DNA of 64,000 bases from Pseudomonas bohemica (GTDB taxonomy: Bacteria; Pseudomonadota; Gammaproteobacteria; Pseudomonadales; Pseudomonadaceae): positions 62,001 through 126,000 of the forward strand of contig NZ_NKHL01000115.1 of NCBI RefSeq assembly GCF_002934685.1, written 5' to 3'. The position numbers and the translations under genes were made by a program. Positions 24,048-32,281 of the stretch are shown piece after piece (positions within the stretch are counted from its first letter, which is position 1; the number at the start of each line of letters is the position of its first letter). A model generated the notes under the pieces. That model ran no database searches, had not been told where the DNA came from, and saw only the letters and a list, made by a program, of their open reading frames with translations.

Positions 24048-24757
24048 GTAGTCGATCCAAATGCCAAATGCAGACGAAAATGCACGGGGTCCAGAAGACT
24101 TTCCACGTGCTCCATGAAACGTTCGCGGCGATCGAAGGTGGTTCGGATCGCCTTGAGAAATACCGTGCCTGGCTCGCGCAGCATCAGCGCGGCGTCGTCG
24201 TTGTTCAGCGGTTCGGCGCCGATCCATTGATCACCGCGGTCACCCACGTAGCCGTGCGCGGCCATGGTCACCGTCAGCGAATCGTCGATCAACCCGTCGC
24301 GCGGCAGGTTTTCCAGGCCATCGACCGCTGGAACCAATACCCGCTCCAGTGACACCACGCTGCCGTCAGCGGCTGTACGGCAGCGATCCAGCGCGATGAA
24401 ATCCGCTGCGCCGAATCGCCCTGCCAGATCGGGACGCTGCACCGCTTCCAGCCGCAGAATTTCGGTGCTGACTTTGGCGCCCGTGTCGGCCAATGCCTGG
24501 GCCCAGCCTGCGCGCTGATCCAGTGAAATGCCGTCGTAGGTCACGATCGAACCGACGCCGGTCTGGGTCGCGATGTAATTGCGGCGCTTGAGTTCGGACA
24601 GCGCCTCTCGCAGCGTGCCGCGACTGACATTGAATTCCTGAGCCAACAGGTTCTCACCTGGCAGCAACTCTCCCGAGCCCATCTGACCGGTTTCTATGCG
24701 CCGGGCAAGCTCGTCGACCACGCGTGTTTTCTTGTCAAATCGAACCTGTCTAATCAT
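24044..24757 (-). CDS. GntR-family regulator (UTRA domain, YegW-like)
   Basis: A 237-aa repressor with an N-terminal winged helix (about 5-70; G-E-L-L-P-G-E-N-L-L-A-Q-E-F-N-V-S-R-G-T-L-R-E-A-L) and a C-terminal UTRA ligand domain. The ATG at 24757 is preferred over the TTG at 24763. It is the first gene of the operon and probably autoregulates it; its ligand should be the transported compound or its phosphate. A palindrome-like TGTACA lies right at the start codon. Confidence 0.87.
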   Translation of the reverse strand: MIRQVRFDKKTRVVDELARRIETGQMGSGELLPGENLLAQEFNVSRGTLREALSELKRRNYIATQTGVGSIVTYDGISLDQRAGWAQALADTGAKVSTEILRLEAVQRPDLAGRFGAADFIALDRCRTAADGSVVSLERVLVPAVDGLENLPRDGLIDDSLTVTMAAHGYVGDRGDQWIGAEPLNNDDAALMLREPGTVFLKAIRTTFDRRERFMEHVESLLDPVHFRLHLAFGSTT

Positions 24758-24850
24758 GTACAAATTGATATCCGAAAATGGTTGGCGGGAGCAAGCTATT
24801 TTTAAATCGCAATCGAACAGTTGTTACGTCTATCACGTTGCATTACGGAC

Positions 24851-24895
24851 AAGCTCAGCTGCGCTGACGCGGTTGAAACCGTAGCAGCTGAGCTT
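24851..24895. repeat. Inverted repeat / single REP-like element
   Basis: A 12-bp perfect inverted repeat AAGCTCAGCTGC / GCAGCTGAGCTT with about 20 nt between, followed by TGCTCGCGG. It lies between the divergent GntR promoter region and the end of the DsbA-like gene. Confidence 0.6.
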
Positions 24896-24925
24896 GCTCG
24901 CGGTTCGCCGGGAGGACACTGCCGT

Positions 24926-25609
24926 TCACTCAGCGGGATTCACCACGCTGGATTGTTCGTCGATGATCTGACGAATGGCGCTGACGAAGACATCCACCGG
25001 TTGCCCGCCAGACACGGCGTATTGATCGTTGAAGACCATAGTAGGCACCGAGCTGACGCCTCGGGAGACCCAGAGTCGCTCCAGTTCTCGCACCTCTGCG
25101 GCGTATTCACCAGAGGCCAACACCGCTTCGGCGCGCGTGCGGTCCAGTCCGACTTTCTGTGCGATATCGGCCAGGACTGTGTGGCTGGAAACATCGGCGT
25201 GCTGGCTGAAATACGCCGTGAACAGTGCTTCTTTCAAGGGCTGCTGTTTGCCTTCCAATTCACCGCCCGCTACATCAACCCAATGCAGCAGCCGATGGGC
25301 GTCAAAAGTGTTGTAGATTCGCCGCTCGCCGGAGCTGAACACGAATCCCAGTTCAGCGCCGCGCTCGCGGATATGTTCGGCATTGGCCTGAAATTGCTCG
25401 CGGGTCGAGCCGTATTTTTCGGCGATGTGCTCGAAGATCTCCTGACCTTCCGCGCCCATTTGTGGATTCAACTCGAACGGCTGAAAGTGAATCTGCGCGT
25501 GCACTTCATCACCCAGATGCTCAAGCGCCTGATCCAGGGCGCGCAAGCCGATGATGCACCAGGGGCAGGAAACGTCGGAGATGAAGTCGATTTTCAGTGG
25601 AGTGCTCAT
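24926..25609 (-). CDS. DsbA-family thioredoxin-fold oxidoreductase (FrnE-like)
   Basis: A 227-aa DsbA-fold protein with a C-P-W-C redox motif at residues 15-18 and the cis-Pro loop V-S-S-V-P-T-M-V-F near residue 190. It has no signal peptide, so it is cytoplasmic, unlike true DsbA; it resembles FrnE/HCCA-isomerase-like proteins. The ATG at 25609 is preceded by ACGAGGCTGCC; an upstream in-frame codon at 25684 is unlikely. It is monocistronic by position. The physiological substrate is not clear. Confidence 0.88.
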   Translation of the reverse strand: MSTPLKIDFISDVSCPWCIIGLRALDQALEHLGDEVHAQIHFQPFELNPQMGAEGQEIFEHIAEKYGSTREQFQANAEHIRERGAELGFVFSSGERRIYNTFDAHRLLHWVDVAGGELEGKQQPLKEALFTAYFSQHADVSSHTVLADIAQKVGLDRTRAEAVLASGEYAAEVRELERLWVSRGVSSVPTMVFNDQYAVSGGQPVDVFVSAIRQIIDEQSSVVNPAE

Positions 25610-25943
25610 GGCAGCCTCGTACGAAAGAGGGAAAAATGCACGATACGCTGAAGCAGAGACGAAGGGGATACGCGGTGGGTGCATGAGCCGGCGTATGGTC
25701 TCGGCAGTTTCAAACGGTCAGTTTCGAGCTTCAGGCCAATCGCGAGTTGAACGACATTCAGCTTAAGGCTTGAAGCTTGCTGTTCGACGCTGCTTCCCAA
25801 GAGTTGGGCGACGTGGGAAGCGTGCTCGCGATGCTCACGCAGCTACAGCAATACCGCTGCCATCGGGAGCGCCTTGCATGCCTTCTGATGAAGGCGGCCG
25901 ATGTAAGCCTTGAGTAGCGAGCCTCAAAGCTGCAGGAAAGCAA
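25610..25943. other. Gap without a recognisable gene
   Basis: About 330 nt with no supported ORF on either strand. There is a GCTT-rich patch (AAGGCTTGAAGCTTGC near 25764-25779) like fragments often seen beside Pseudomonas REP elements. The sequence runs into a REPIN. Confidence 0.5.
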
Positions 25944-26033
25944 CTGCAGGAGCGCGCTTGCCCGCGATTGCGTCGTGTCAGACAACATCGCTGCGTCTGG
26001 TCTCTCGCGATCGCGGCAAACGCGCGCCTACAG
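25944..26033. repeat. REPIN (type GGAGCGCGCTTGCCCGC), partly decayed
   Basis: Left arm CAGGAGCGCGCTTGCCCGCG; right arm CGATCGCGGCAAACGCGCGC has lost its GGGCAAGC core. 90 nt, just downstream of the metE stop. Confidence 0.8.
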
Positions 26034-26042
26034 GGTTACGTG

Positions 26043-28355
26043 TTACGCCAGTTCGCTACGCAACTGCCGAGCCGCCGCCACCATGTTCACCAACGCCGCC
26101 TCGGTTTCCGGCCAGGCACGGGTTTTCAGGCCGCAGTCGGGGTTGACCCATAGACGGTCAGCCGCAATGCGCTGCACAGCCTTGCTCATCAACTTAACCA
26201 TCTCGGCCGTGTCCGGCACCCGCGGCGAGTGGATGTCATAGACGCCGGGGCCAATGTCGTTCGGGTAATCGAAGGCCTTGAAGGCCTCCAGCAATTCCAT
26301 GTCCGAGCGTGAGGTTTCGATGGTGATCACGTCAGCATCCATCGCCGCAATGGACTCAATTACATCGTTGAATTCGCTGTAGCACATGTGGGTGTGGATC
26401 TGTGTTTCGTCCCGCACACCAGAGGCGCAGAGACGGAAGGCTTCCACCGCCCAGTCCAGGTACTCATTCCACTGCGCACGACGCAATGGCAACCCTTCAC
26501 GGAAGGCCGCTTCGTCGATTTGTACGATCTTGATCCCGGCATTTTCCAGGTCCACCACTTCATCACGAATCGCCAGCGCCAACTGCTGGGCTTGCACCTT
26601 GCGCGACACGTCTTCACGCGGGAAGGACCACATCAGCATGGTCACCGGGCCAGTCAGCATGCCCTTCATCACTTTGTCGGTCAGGCTCTGGGCGTACTCG
26701 ATCCAGTTGACCGTCATCGCCTTCGGACGGCTCAGGTCGCCGAAGATCACCGCCGGTTTCACGCAACGCGAACCGTAGCTCTGCACCCAGCCGAAGCGGC
26801 TGAAGACGTAGCCGTCCAGCTGCTCGGCGAAGTATTCGACCATGTCGTTGCGCTCGGCCTCACCATGCACCAGCACATCCAGCCCCAGACGCTCCTGGAT
26901 TTCCACCGCGTGGCGAATCTCGGCGCGCATCGCATCGTTGTAGTCGTTGGCCGACAACTTGCCCTGTTTCCAGGACTGACGCGCCAGACGAATCGACGCT
27001 GTTTGTGGGAATGAGCCGATCGTTGTGGTCGGAAATGCCGGCAGATTCAGACGCGCGCGCTGCACTTCAATACGTTCTGCAAATACCGACTGGCGCTGAC
27101 TGTCCACCGCCGTGATGGCCGCCAGACGCGCCTGCACTTCAGGTTTGTGGATGCGTGGAGACTGCTTGCGGCTCTGTTGGACAGCGCGGCTTTCGGCCAG
27201 CGCGTTTTGTACACCAGGCGCCTCTGGGTCATTGAGCGCTGCCGTGAGCACCGAGATCTCGGCGCACTTCTGCCTGGCAAAGGCCAGCCAGCTTTTCAGT
27301 TCGGCATCGAGCTTGTCTTCCCGCTCCAGGTTGACCGGGCTGTGCAGCAGCGAGCACGACGCGGCGACCCACAGATTGTCGGCAAAACGCAGCTGAGCCT
27401 CGATCAAAAGCTCGCAAGCGGCGTCGAGATCGCAACGCCAGACGTTACGGCCATTGATCACACCCAGCGACAACACTTTGTACGTCGGCAGGCGATCAAG
27501 TAACGCTGGCAGTTGCTCAGGAGCGCGCACCAGGTCGACATGCAGACCATCCACGGGCAGGGCAACCGCCAGACCGAGATTGTCTTCCAGACCGCCGAAA
27601 TAGGTTGCGATGAGCTTTTTCAACGGCGAGTACTGCAGGCTGTGATAAGCGCGCTCGAAAGCGTTTTTCCAGTCTTGGGGCAGATCCAGGCACAGAATCG
27701 GCTCATCGATCTGCACCCATTCCACACCCTGCCCCGCCAGCCGGCCAAGGATTTCGCCGTAGATCGGCAACAAGCGATCAAGCAGTTCCAACTTGTCGAA
27801 ACTGTCCCCCTTGGCCTTGCCCAGCCAGAGATAAGTCAATGGCCCGATGATCACTGGCTTGACCTTGTGGCCCAACGCACGCGCTTCTTCCACTTCGTCG
27901 AACAGCTGTTCCCAGCTCAGTTTGAAGCGCTGCTCCCGGGTGAATTCCGGGACCAGGTAGTGGTAGTTGGTATCGAACCACTTGGTCAGTTCCTGAGCGT
28001 ACTGCGCCTTGCCATGGCTGCCGCCGCAGCAGGTGTCGCTGGCGCCGCGGGCCATAGCGAACAGGGTGTCGAGGTTCGGCAGAGCTTTGTCGTTGCGCAC
28101 TTGGGCGAACCGCTCCGGGATCACGCCGAAGGTCAGGGAGTGGGTCAGGACCTGGTCGTACCAGGCGAAATCGCCTACAGGCAGCAGGTCGATACCGGCG
28201 TCTTTCTGCAGCTGCCAGTGAGTGGCGCGCAGGTCGCGTCCTACGGCTCGCAGGGCGGCCTGGTCGATATCGCCTTTCCAGTAGGCCTCAAGCGCCTTCT
28301 TCAGTTCACGATCAGCGCCGATGCGCGGGAATCCAAGATTATGGGCCAGGGCCAT
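26043..28355 (-). CDS. metE: Cobalamin-independent methionine synthase
   Basis: A 770-aa zinc enzyme that moves the methyl of 5-methyltetrahydropteroyltriglutamate to homocysteine, the last step of methionine synthesis. Two related barrels are visible; the C-terminal one holds the zinc ligands in H-M-C-Y-S-E-F and N-P-D-C-G-L-K-T-R. The N terminus (M-A-L-A-H-N-L-G-F-P-R-I-G) is standard, fixing the ATG at 28355 (GGAG upstream). It is divergent from metR across a 107-nt region with a MetR-like box. No cobalamin or SAM riboswitch fits in that short space. Confidence 0.97.
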   Translation of the reverse strand: MALAHNLGFPRIGADRELKKALEAYWKGDIDQAALRAVGRDLRATHWQLQKDAGIDLLPVGDFAWYDQVLTHSLTFGVIPERFAQVRNDKALPNLDTLFAMARGASDTCCGGSHGKAQYAQELTKWFDTNYHYLVPEFTREQRFKLSWEQLFDEVEEARALGHKVKPVIIGPLTYLWLGKAKGDSFDKLELLDRLLPIYGEILGRLAGQGVEWVQIDEPILCLDLPQDWKNAFERAYHSLQYSPLKKLIATYFGGLEDNLGLAVALPVDGLHVDLVRAPEQLPALLDRLPTYKVLSLGVINGRNVWRCDLDAACELLIEAQLRFADNLWVAASCSLLHSPVNLEREDKLDAELKSWLAFARQKCAEISVLTAALNDPEAPGVQNALAESRAVQQSRKQSPRIHKPEVQARLAAITAVDSQRQSVFAERIEVQRARLNLPAFPTTTIGSFPQTASIRLARQSWKQGKLSANDYNDAMRAEIRHAVEIQERLGLDVLVHGEAERNDMVEYFAEQLDGYVFSRFGWVQSYGSRCVKPAVIFGDLSRPKAMTVNWIEYAQSLTDKVMKGMLTGPVTMLMWSFPREDVSRKVQAQQLALAIRDEVVDLENAGIKIVQIDEAAFREGLPLRRAQWNEYLDWAVEAFRLCASGVRDETQIHTHMCYSEFNDVIESIAAMDADVITIETSRSDMELLEAFKAFDYPNDIGPGVYDIHSPRVPDTAEMVKLMSKAVQRIAADRLWVNPDCGLKTRAWPETEAALVNMVAAARQLRSELA

Positions 28356-28406
28356 GACGACTACTCCGTTCAAAATAGGCCGGCATTGTCGACACCGCAT
28401 CAGACA

Positions 28407-28419
28407 TGAGACAAACTCA
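28407..28419. promoter_or_regulatory. MetR-like box between metE and metR
   Basis: TGAGACAAACTCA is an exact 13-bp dyad with the spacing of the MetR consensus TGAA-N5-TTCA, one substitution per half. It lies 52 nt before the metE start and 44 nt before the metR start, a position suited to both activation and autoregulation. Confidence 0.6.
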
Positions 28420-28462
28420 TTGTGTTCGTGTTGATCACAAAATTCATTCATGGAGCGCCAAG

Positions 28463-29380
28463 GTGCTGGAAATACGCCACCTGAAAACTTTGCATGCGCT
28501 GCGCGAGGCTGACAGTTTGGTGGATGCCGCCGACCGGTTGCATCTGACTCAGTCCGCGCTGTCCCACCAGTTCAAGGAACTGGAGGAGCGCATGGGCATG
28601 CCGCTGTTCGTGCGCAAGACCAAGCCGGTGCGCTTCACCAGCGCGGGTTTGCGCCTGTTGCAACTGGCTGACTCAGTACTGCCGCAGCTGCGCAGCGCCG
28701 AGCGTGACATTTCGCGCCTGGTCGGGGGCGTGGCCGGGCGTCTGCACATGGCGATCGAATGCCACAGCTGCTTTCAGTGGCTGATGCCGACCATCGACCA
28801 ATTCCGCGATGCCTGGCCCGAAGTGGAACTGGACCTGGCCTCCGGCTTCGCCTTCGCCCCCCTTCCCGCTTTGGCCCGTGGCGACCTGGATCTGGTGGTA
28901 ACGTCCGACCCGGTGGATCTGCCGGGCATTACCTATGTGCCGCTGTTCACCTACGAAGCGATGCTCGCCGTCGCCAATCAACATCCGTTGGCGGGCAAGC
29001 CGTTCGTCGTGCCCGAAGACCTGGCCAGCGAGACGTTGATCACCTATCCGGTGGAGCGGGATCGACTGGATATCTTCACGCGTTTTCTGGAGCCGGCCGA
29101 CATCGAACCCGCGCAGGTACGCACGTCTGAGCTGACGGTGATGATGATGCAGCTTGTCGCCAGTGGCCGTGGCGTGTGTGGGATGCCGCACTGGGCACTG
29201 CATGAATACAGCTCACGGGGTTACGTGAAAGCCAAGCGCCTGGGTGAGAAAGGTCTGTTTGCAACACTGTACGCAGCGATCCGCGCCGACATGCTGGATG
29301 CGCCGTACATGCGCGATTTCCTGCTGACGGCCAAGGACACGTCATTTTCGACGCTGGATGGAGTGAGTGCGGTTCGTTGA
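28463..29380 (+). CDS. metR: LysR-type regulator MetR
   Basis: A 305-aa LysR-family activator that binds homocysteine and controls metE and other methionine genes. The N-terminal helix-turn-helix is at about 18-40 (A-A-D-R-L-H-L-T-Q-S-A-L-S-H-Q-F-K-E-L-E-E), followed by a substrate-binding domain. The start is taken as GTG 28463 because G-G-A-G lies 7 nt upstream and the family begins L-E-I-R-H-L-K; an ATG at 28406 would add 19 unrelated residues and run through the MetR box. It is divergent from metE, its classic target. Confidence 0.93.
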   Translation: MLEIRHLKTLHALREADSLVDAADRLHLTQSALSHQFKELEERMGMPLFVRKTKPVRFTSAGLRLLQLADSVLPQLRSAERDISRLVGGVAGRLHMAIECHSCFQWLMPTIDQFRDAWPEVELDLASGFAFAPLPALARGDLDLVVTSDPVDLPGITYVPLFTYEAMLAVANQHPLAGKPFVVPEDLASETLITYPVERDRLDIFTRFLEPADIEPAQVRTSELTVMMMQLVASGRGVCGMPHWALHEYSSRGYVKAKRLGEKGLFATLYAAIRADMLDAPYMRDFLLTAKDTSFSTLDGVSAVR

Positions 29381-29397
29381 GGTTCCGTTGTCCCTTC

Positions 29398-29463
29398 TAG
29401 CTGCACGGCTTGCCGGCGGTGGCGATTCCAAGGATACCTACCGCCGGCAACCCGCGCAGCTAC
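29398..29463. repeat. REP-type palindrome (CGGCTTGCCGGCGGT)
   Basis: TAGCTGCACGGCTTGCCGGCGGT ... ACCGCCGGCAACCCGCGCAGCTA is a 66-nt inverted repeat, a third REP style, similar to the one at 47716-47783. It lies between convergent metR and the NUDIX gene and might serve both as a transcription stop. Confidence 0.75.
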
Positions 29464-29467
29464 AGGT

Positions 29468-29869
29468 TCAGGCAATCAACTGGCGATACAACGGCAAGAT
29501 CGAATCCCGCGTCAATGGTGCCAGATGCAGATGATCAACGCCCCCGGCATCGACCCAGACGACCTCCTCGATCTCTGCCGCTGGCACGACGTCCTGCCCA
29601 ACGTCTAGCCGATACAACTGGCAATTCACCTCGAATCCCGGCTCATTGGCTGCAGCGGCGCAAAACTCGCCGAGAAACTGCGCCTGCTCCGGCTCGATCA
29701 GCAACCCCAACTCTTCGTGCAGTTCGCGAGCCAGCGCCTGGGCAGGCGACTCACCCGCATCGATCTTGCCGCCCGGCTGCATGAACGCCTGAGTGCCGCG
29801 CTTGCGCACCAGCAAGGTCCGCCCATCCGCCCCGATCAGCAATGCGGCGGCGATACGAATCACCTTCAC
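29468..29869 (-). CDS. NUDIX hydrolase
   Basis: A 133-aa NUDIX-fold pyrophosphohydrolase with a complete Nudix box, G-x5-E-x7-R-E-L-H-E-E-L-G-L, near residues 35-57 (G-K-I-D-A-G-E through E-E-L-G-L). The start is GTG 29869 (V-K-V-I-R-I-A-A-A), which overlaps the ddl stop codon in GTGA; the longer ORF to 30085 runs antisense-like inside ddl and is not plausible. Coupled translation with ddl suggests co-expression; the substrate (a nucleotide or other diphosphate) is unknown. Confidence 0.87.
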   Translation of the reverse strand: MKVIRIAAALLIGADGRTLLVRKRGTQAFMQPGGKIDAGESPAQALARELHEELGLLIEPEQAQFLGEFCAAAANEPGFEVNCQLYRLDVGQDVVPAAEIEEVVWVDAGGVDHLHLAPLTRDSILPLYRQLIA

Positions 29870-30957
29870 AGCACCACCTCGGTTTTCAGCGCACGAGTTT
29901 CTGCGGCGCGCTCCAGTGCCAGCGCGATCAGGCGATCGATCAACTCCGGATAGCTCAAGCCGCTGGCCTGCCAGAGTTTCGGGTACATGCTGATGGAGGT
30001 GAAGCCAGGGAGCGTGTTGACCTCGTTGACGATGATTTCCCGCGCCTCGGTGACGAAAAAATCCACCCGCGACAGACCGGCGCAACCCAGCACGCGATAG
30101 GCCTGCAGCGCCACCTCACGGACTTCGTCGCTCAAATCGGCGGGCAACTCGGCCGGGATCGCAATGCGCGCCTGGCCGTCGTTCAGGTACTTGGTGTCAT
30201 AGGCGTAGAACTCGTCATTGGCGACCACTTCACCACAGACGCTGACCTGCGGTTGGTGGTTGCCCAACACCGCGCACTCCACTTCACGACCGACGATCCC
30301 CTGCTCCAGCAACACCTTGTTGTCGTAATCGAACGCCAGCTTCAATGCCGCGGCATAGCTGGCTTCGTCAGTGACTTTGCTCACGCCGACCGATGAGCCC
30401 TGGCTGGCCGGTTTGACGAACAACGGCAGGCCCAGTTGCGCGGAAACGCTGACGAAATCCACCGTTTCTCCACGGTGCAACACCGCGAACGGCGCCACGG
30501 CAATCCCGGCGTCGCGCAACAGACGCTTGGTGACGTCCTTGTCCATACACACCGCAGAGCCCAGCACATCGGGGCCTACGCACGGGATGTCGAGCAGACG
30601 CAGCAGCCCCTGCAACGAACCATCCTCGCCGGAGCTGCCGTGAATCAGCGGGAAGACCACGTCGATGCGCGGGACTTCCAGACCGGTGTCCACCTCGACG
30701 AATTGCGGCCCGGTGGCGCCCGGCATCAGCGACAGCAGACCGCCCGATTCGCTGAGCTTGATATGCGCGGGGTCATTGGCGTTGTGCACGTAGTCGCGTT
30801 CGTCGAAACGCAGCCAGCGGCCCAGTTTGTCGATGCCGATCAGGGTGATGTAGTAGTTGTTGCGATCAATCGCGTTGATCACGTTGCGCGCCGATTGCAA
30901 CGACACTTCATGCTCGGAGGATTGCCCACCGAAAACGATGGCGACTGACTTTTTCAA
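29866..30957 (-). CDS. ddlA: D-alanine--D-alanine ligase (long form, DdlA-like)
   Basis: A 363-aa ATP-grasp ligase that makes D-Ala-D-Ala for peptidoglycan precursors. The N-terminal F-G-G-Q-S-S-E-H-E-V-S-L motif, F-V-K-P-A-S-Q-G-S-S-V-G-V, and the metal/phosphate-binding E-I-I-V-N-E-V-N-T-L-P-G-F-T all match. It stands outside the mur/fts cluster, so it is the DdlA-type paralogue. The start is probably TTG 30957 (GGAG nine nt upstream, L-K-K-S-V-A-I-V-F-G-G); 30999 is the other option and would add 14 residues. Confidence 0.92.
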   Translation of the reverse strand: MKKSVAIVFGGQSSEHEVSLQSARNVINAIDRNNYYITLIGIDKLGRWLRFDERDYVHNANDPAHIKLSESGGLLSLMPGATGPQFVEVDTGLEVPRIDVVFPLIHGSSGEDGSLQGLLRLLDIPCVGPDVLGSAVCMDKDVTKRLLRDAGIAVAPFAVLHRGETVDFVSVSAQLGLPLFVKPASQGSSVGVSKVTDEASYAAALKLAFDYDNKVLLEQGIVGREVECAVLGNHQPQVSVCGEVVANDEFYAYDTKYLNDGQARIAIPAELPADLSDEVREVALQAYRVLGCAGLSRVDFFVTEAREIIVNEVNTLPGFTSISMYPKLWQASGLSYPELIDRLIALALERAAETRALKTEVVL

Positions 30958-31282
30958 AGTGGAAGGCTCCTGGATTTCAGGTCGCAGAGCTAAAAGCAAT
31001 TTGCGTCGTTAGTCCAGCCCCAAGGGCATTGGGTTGACGGAATGCAGAGGAGCGCCGTGGGGCACGGGGACTTTTATGTATATCCGCCATGGGTGGTGTT
31101 GCTGATCACGGTTGCGCTTTTCAGCTGGTCACTTGGAAAAGCCCCCAAGTAACCAAGAGGGCTTGCTCCCGGTTTGGCCTGCACCCACTCGCGATCTGGG
31201 TCGTCTGGGCTGTCGCGTTATAAGAGCAAAAGCAACAGCAAGATCAAGCGTGAACGCAGAAGCGGCAGGCGGATCTGACCCG
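30958..31282. other. Gap without a recognisable gene
   Basis: About 325 nt upstream of ddlA. No ORF here is supported by codon pattern or a ribosome-binding site. A hairpin-like AAGCCCCCAAGTAACCAAG ... AGGGCTT (31139-31165) resembles a dispersed element I have seen in Pseudomonas genomes, but I cannot name it. Confidence 0.4.
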
Positions 31283-31317
31283 TGTGTGAGACGTCGTAAC
31301 CTCCGACGTCTCACACA
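31283..31317. repeat. Perfect 14-bp hairpin downstream of rpmE2
   Basis: TGTGTGAGACGTCG and CGACGTCTCACACA are exact reverse complements around a 7-nt loop. No T-tract follows on either strand, so it is not a normal intrinsic terminator, although it is 34 nt past the rpmE2 stop. Confidence 0.75.
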
Positions 31318-31351
31318 GGGATTGCGTCAACCCTCAGATATTTCGTGAGCA

Positions 31352-31618
31352 TCAGTCCTTTTTCGCGCCAGACCCAAAAGTGGCAAAACGCTTATTGAAC
31401 CCCGCGATACGACCTTCGGTAGTCGTCTTGCGCTGCTGCCCCGTATACATCGGATGCGACGCACTGGACACATCCAACGCGACATACGGATACGTATTGC
31501 CATCGCTATGCTTCTGTGTGCGATCGGTATCAACCGTCGACCCGATCAGAAAAAACACGTCAGCCGCGGTGTCATGAAACAGAACCTGACGGTACTCGGG
31601 ATGGATATTGGCTTTCAT
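31352..31618 (-). CDS. rpmE2: Ribosomal protein L31 type B (zinc-free paralogue)
   Basis: An 88-aa L31 paralogue. The family sequence is clear (M-K-A-N-I-H-P-E-Y-R-Q-V-L-F-H-D and S-S-A-S-H-P-M-Y-T-G-Q-Q), and there are no cysteines, so it lacks the zinc site of the normal RpmE. Such C-minus forms replace zinc-bearing L31 during zinc starvation and free its metal. The ATG at 31618 follows GGAG. A Zur-like palindrome lies 34 nt upstream. A ZnuD-type receptor later in the window has a similar box. Confidence 0.95.
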   Translation of the reverse strand: MKANIHPEYRQVLFHDTAADVFFLIGSTVDTDRTQKHSDGNTYPYVALDVSSASHPMYTGQQRKTTTEGRIAGFNKRFATFGSGAKKD

Positions 31619-31651
31619 GGTGCTCTCCAGATTTAAGTAATCATGTAATAC

Positions 31652-31664
31652 GTTATACCGTAAC
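31652..31664. promoter_or_regulatory. Zur-like operator of rpmE2
   Basis: GTTATACCGTAAC agrees with the gamma-proteobacterial Zur core GTTATA-N-TATAAC at 10 of 12 fixed positions and lies 34 nt before the rpmE2 ATG, where it would block the promoter when zinc is plentiful. Confidence 0.65.
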
Positions 31665-31819
31665 GAATTGAAAAAGTTCAACCGCCGACTTTTTTGTAAC
31701 CGTTACAACTTTCGACTTTGCTGGCGACGCCAGGATCGCTAACGTTCGCGCCGCCGACAAAAGCGCCACCCGATGCCCATCGGGAATGGAATAAAAAAAT
31801 ATCACCAGGAGGTTGTGCA

Positions 31820-32185
31820 ATGCAGTTGATAGATCGCTACGAAATGACCCTTCCCGGCCACATGCGGCTGGTCGATGCCCGAAGCGCATTGAATTACCTC
31901 GAGCGCTTCATTCAGAGCATAGACGGCCCGGTCGACAGCGAACTGCTGGAAGAGAAGATGGAGCCATTGGTAGAGGCTCTCAATGACGCCGCCGACGACG
32001 CACGCCCAGTGAGCGGGCACGAAGCGTTTCAGCTCAAGGCATGCGAATGGGGTTACATCGCCCTGTCGCCCAAAGAGCGTGACATGTTGCACCTCATCCG
32101 CTGCTGCACCGAAGAAGGACAAGAGGACATCTCGCGCATGATCACCCAAATCCAGGAGCGCAAGCCCCGGCCGGACCTTCGGTAA
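31820..32185 (+). CDS. Conserved hypothetical protein, 121 aa
   Basis: A 121-aa predicted cytoplasmic, acidic, helical protein that I do not recognise. No signal peptide, membrane helix or metal motif is visible; two cysteines (in K-A-C-E-W-G-Y and I-R-C-C) do not form a known motif. The ATG at 31820 follows a strong AGGAGG (31807-31812). It is divergent from rpmE2 by 201 nt, so the Zur-like site is too far away to be assumed to act on it. Confidence 0.75.
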   Translation: MQLIDRYEMTLPGHMRLVDARSALNYLERFIQSIDGPVDSELLEEKMEPLVEALNDAADDARPVSGHEAFQLKACEWGYIALSPKERDMLHLIRCCTEEGQEDISRMITQIQERKPRPDLR

Positions 32186-32281
32186 TCGGCGGCGAGCAGT
32201 CCGATGGTTAATGTCCATCGATCTGACAGGCGAGGCCCTTGAAGCAACGAGGCGCGCCATTGCAGCGCGCCTCGCTCTACG

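Noticed and set aside
28356..28462. SAM or cobalamin riboswitch before metE
   Set aside because: The space to divergent metR is only 107 nt and shows a MetR-like box instead; no riboswitch core seen.
29870..30085. N-terminal extension of the NUDIX protein
   Set aside because: It lies wholly inside ddlA in another frame; the family domain starts at the GTG 29869.
31112..31348. 78-aa ORF upstream of ddlA
   Set aside because: No ribosome-binding site, runs through the perfect hairpin and has no coding character.
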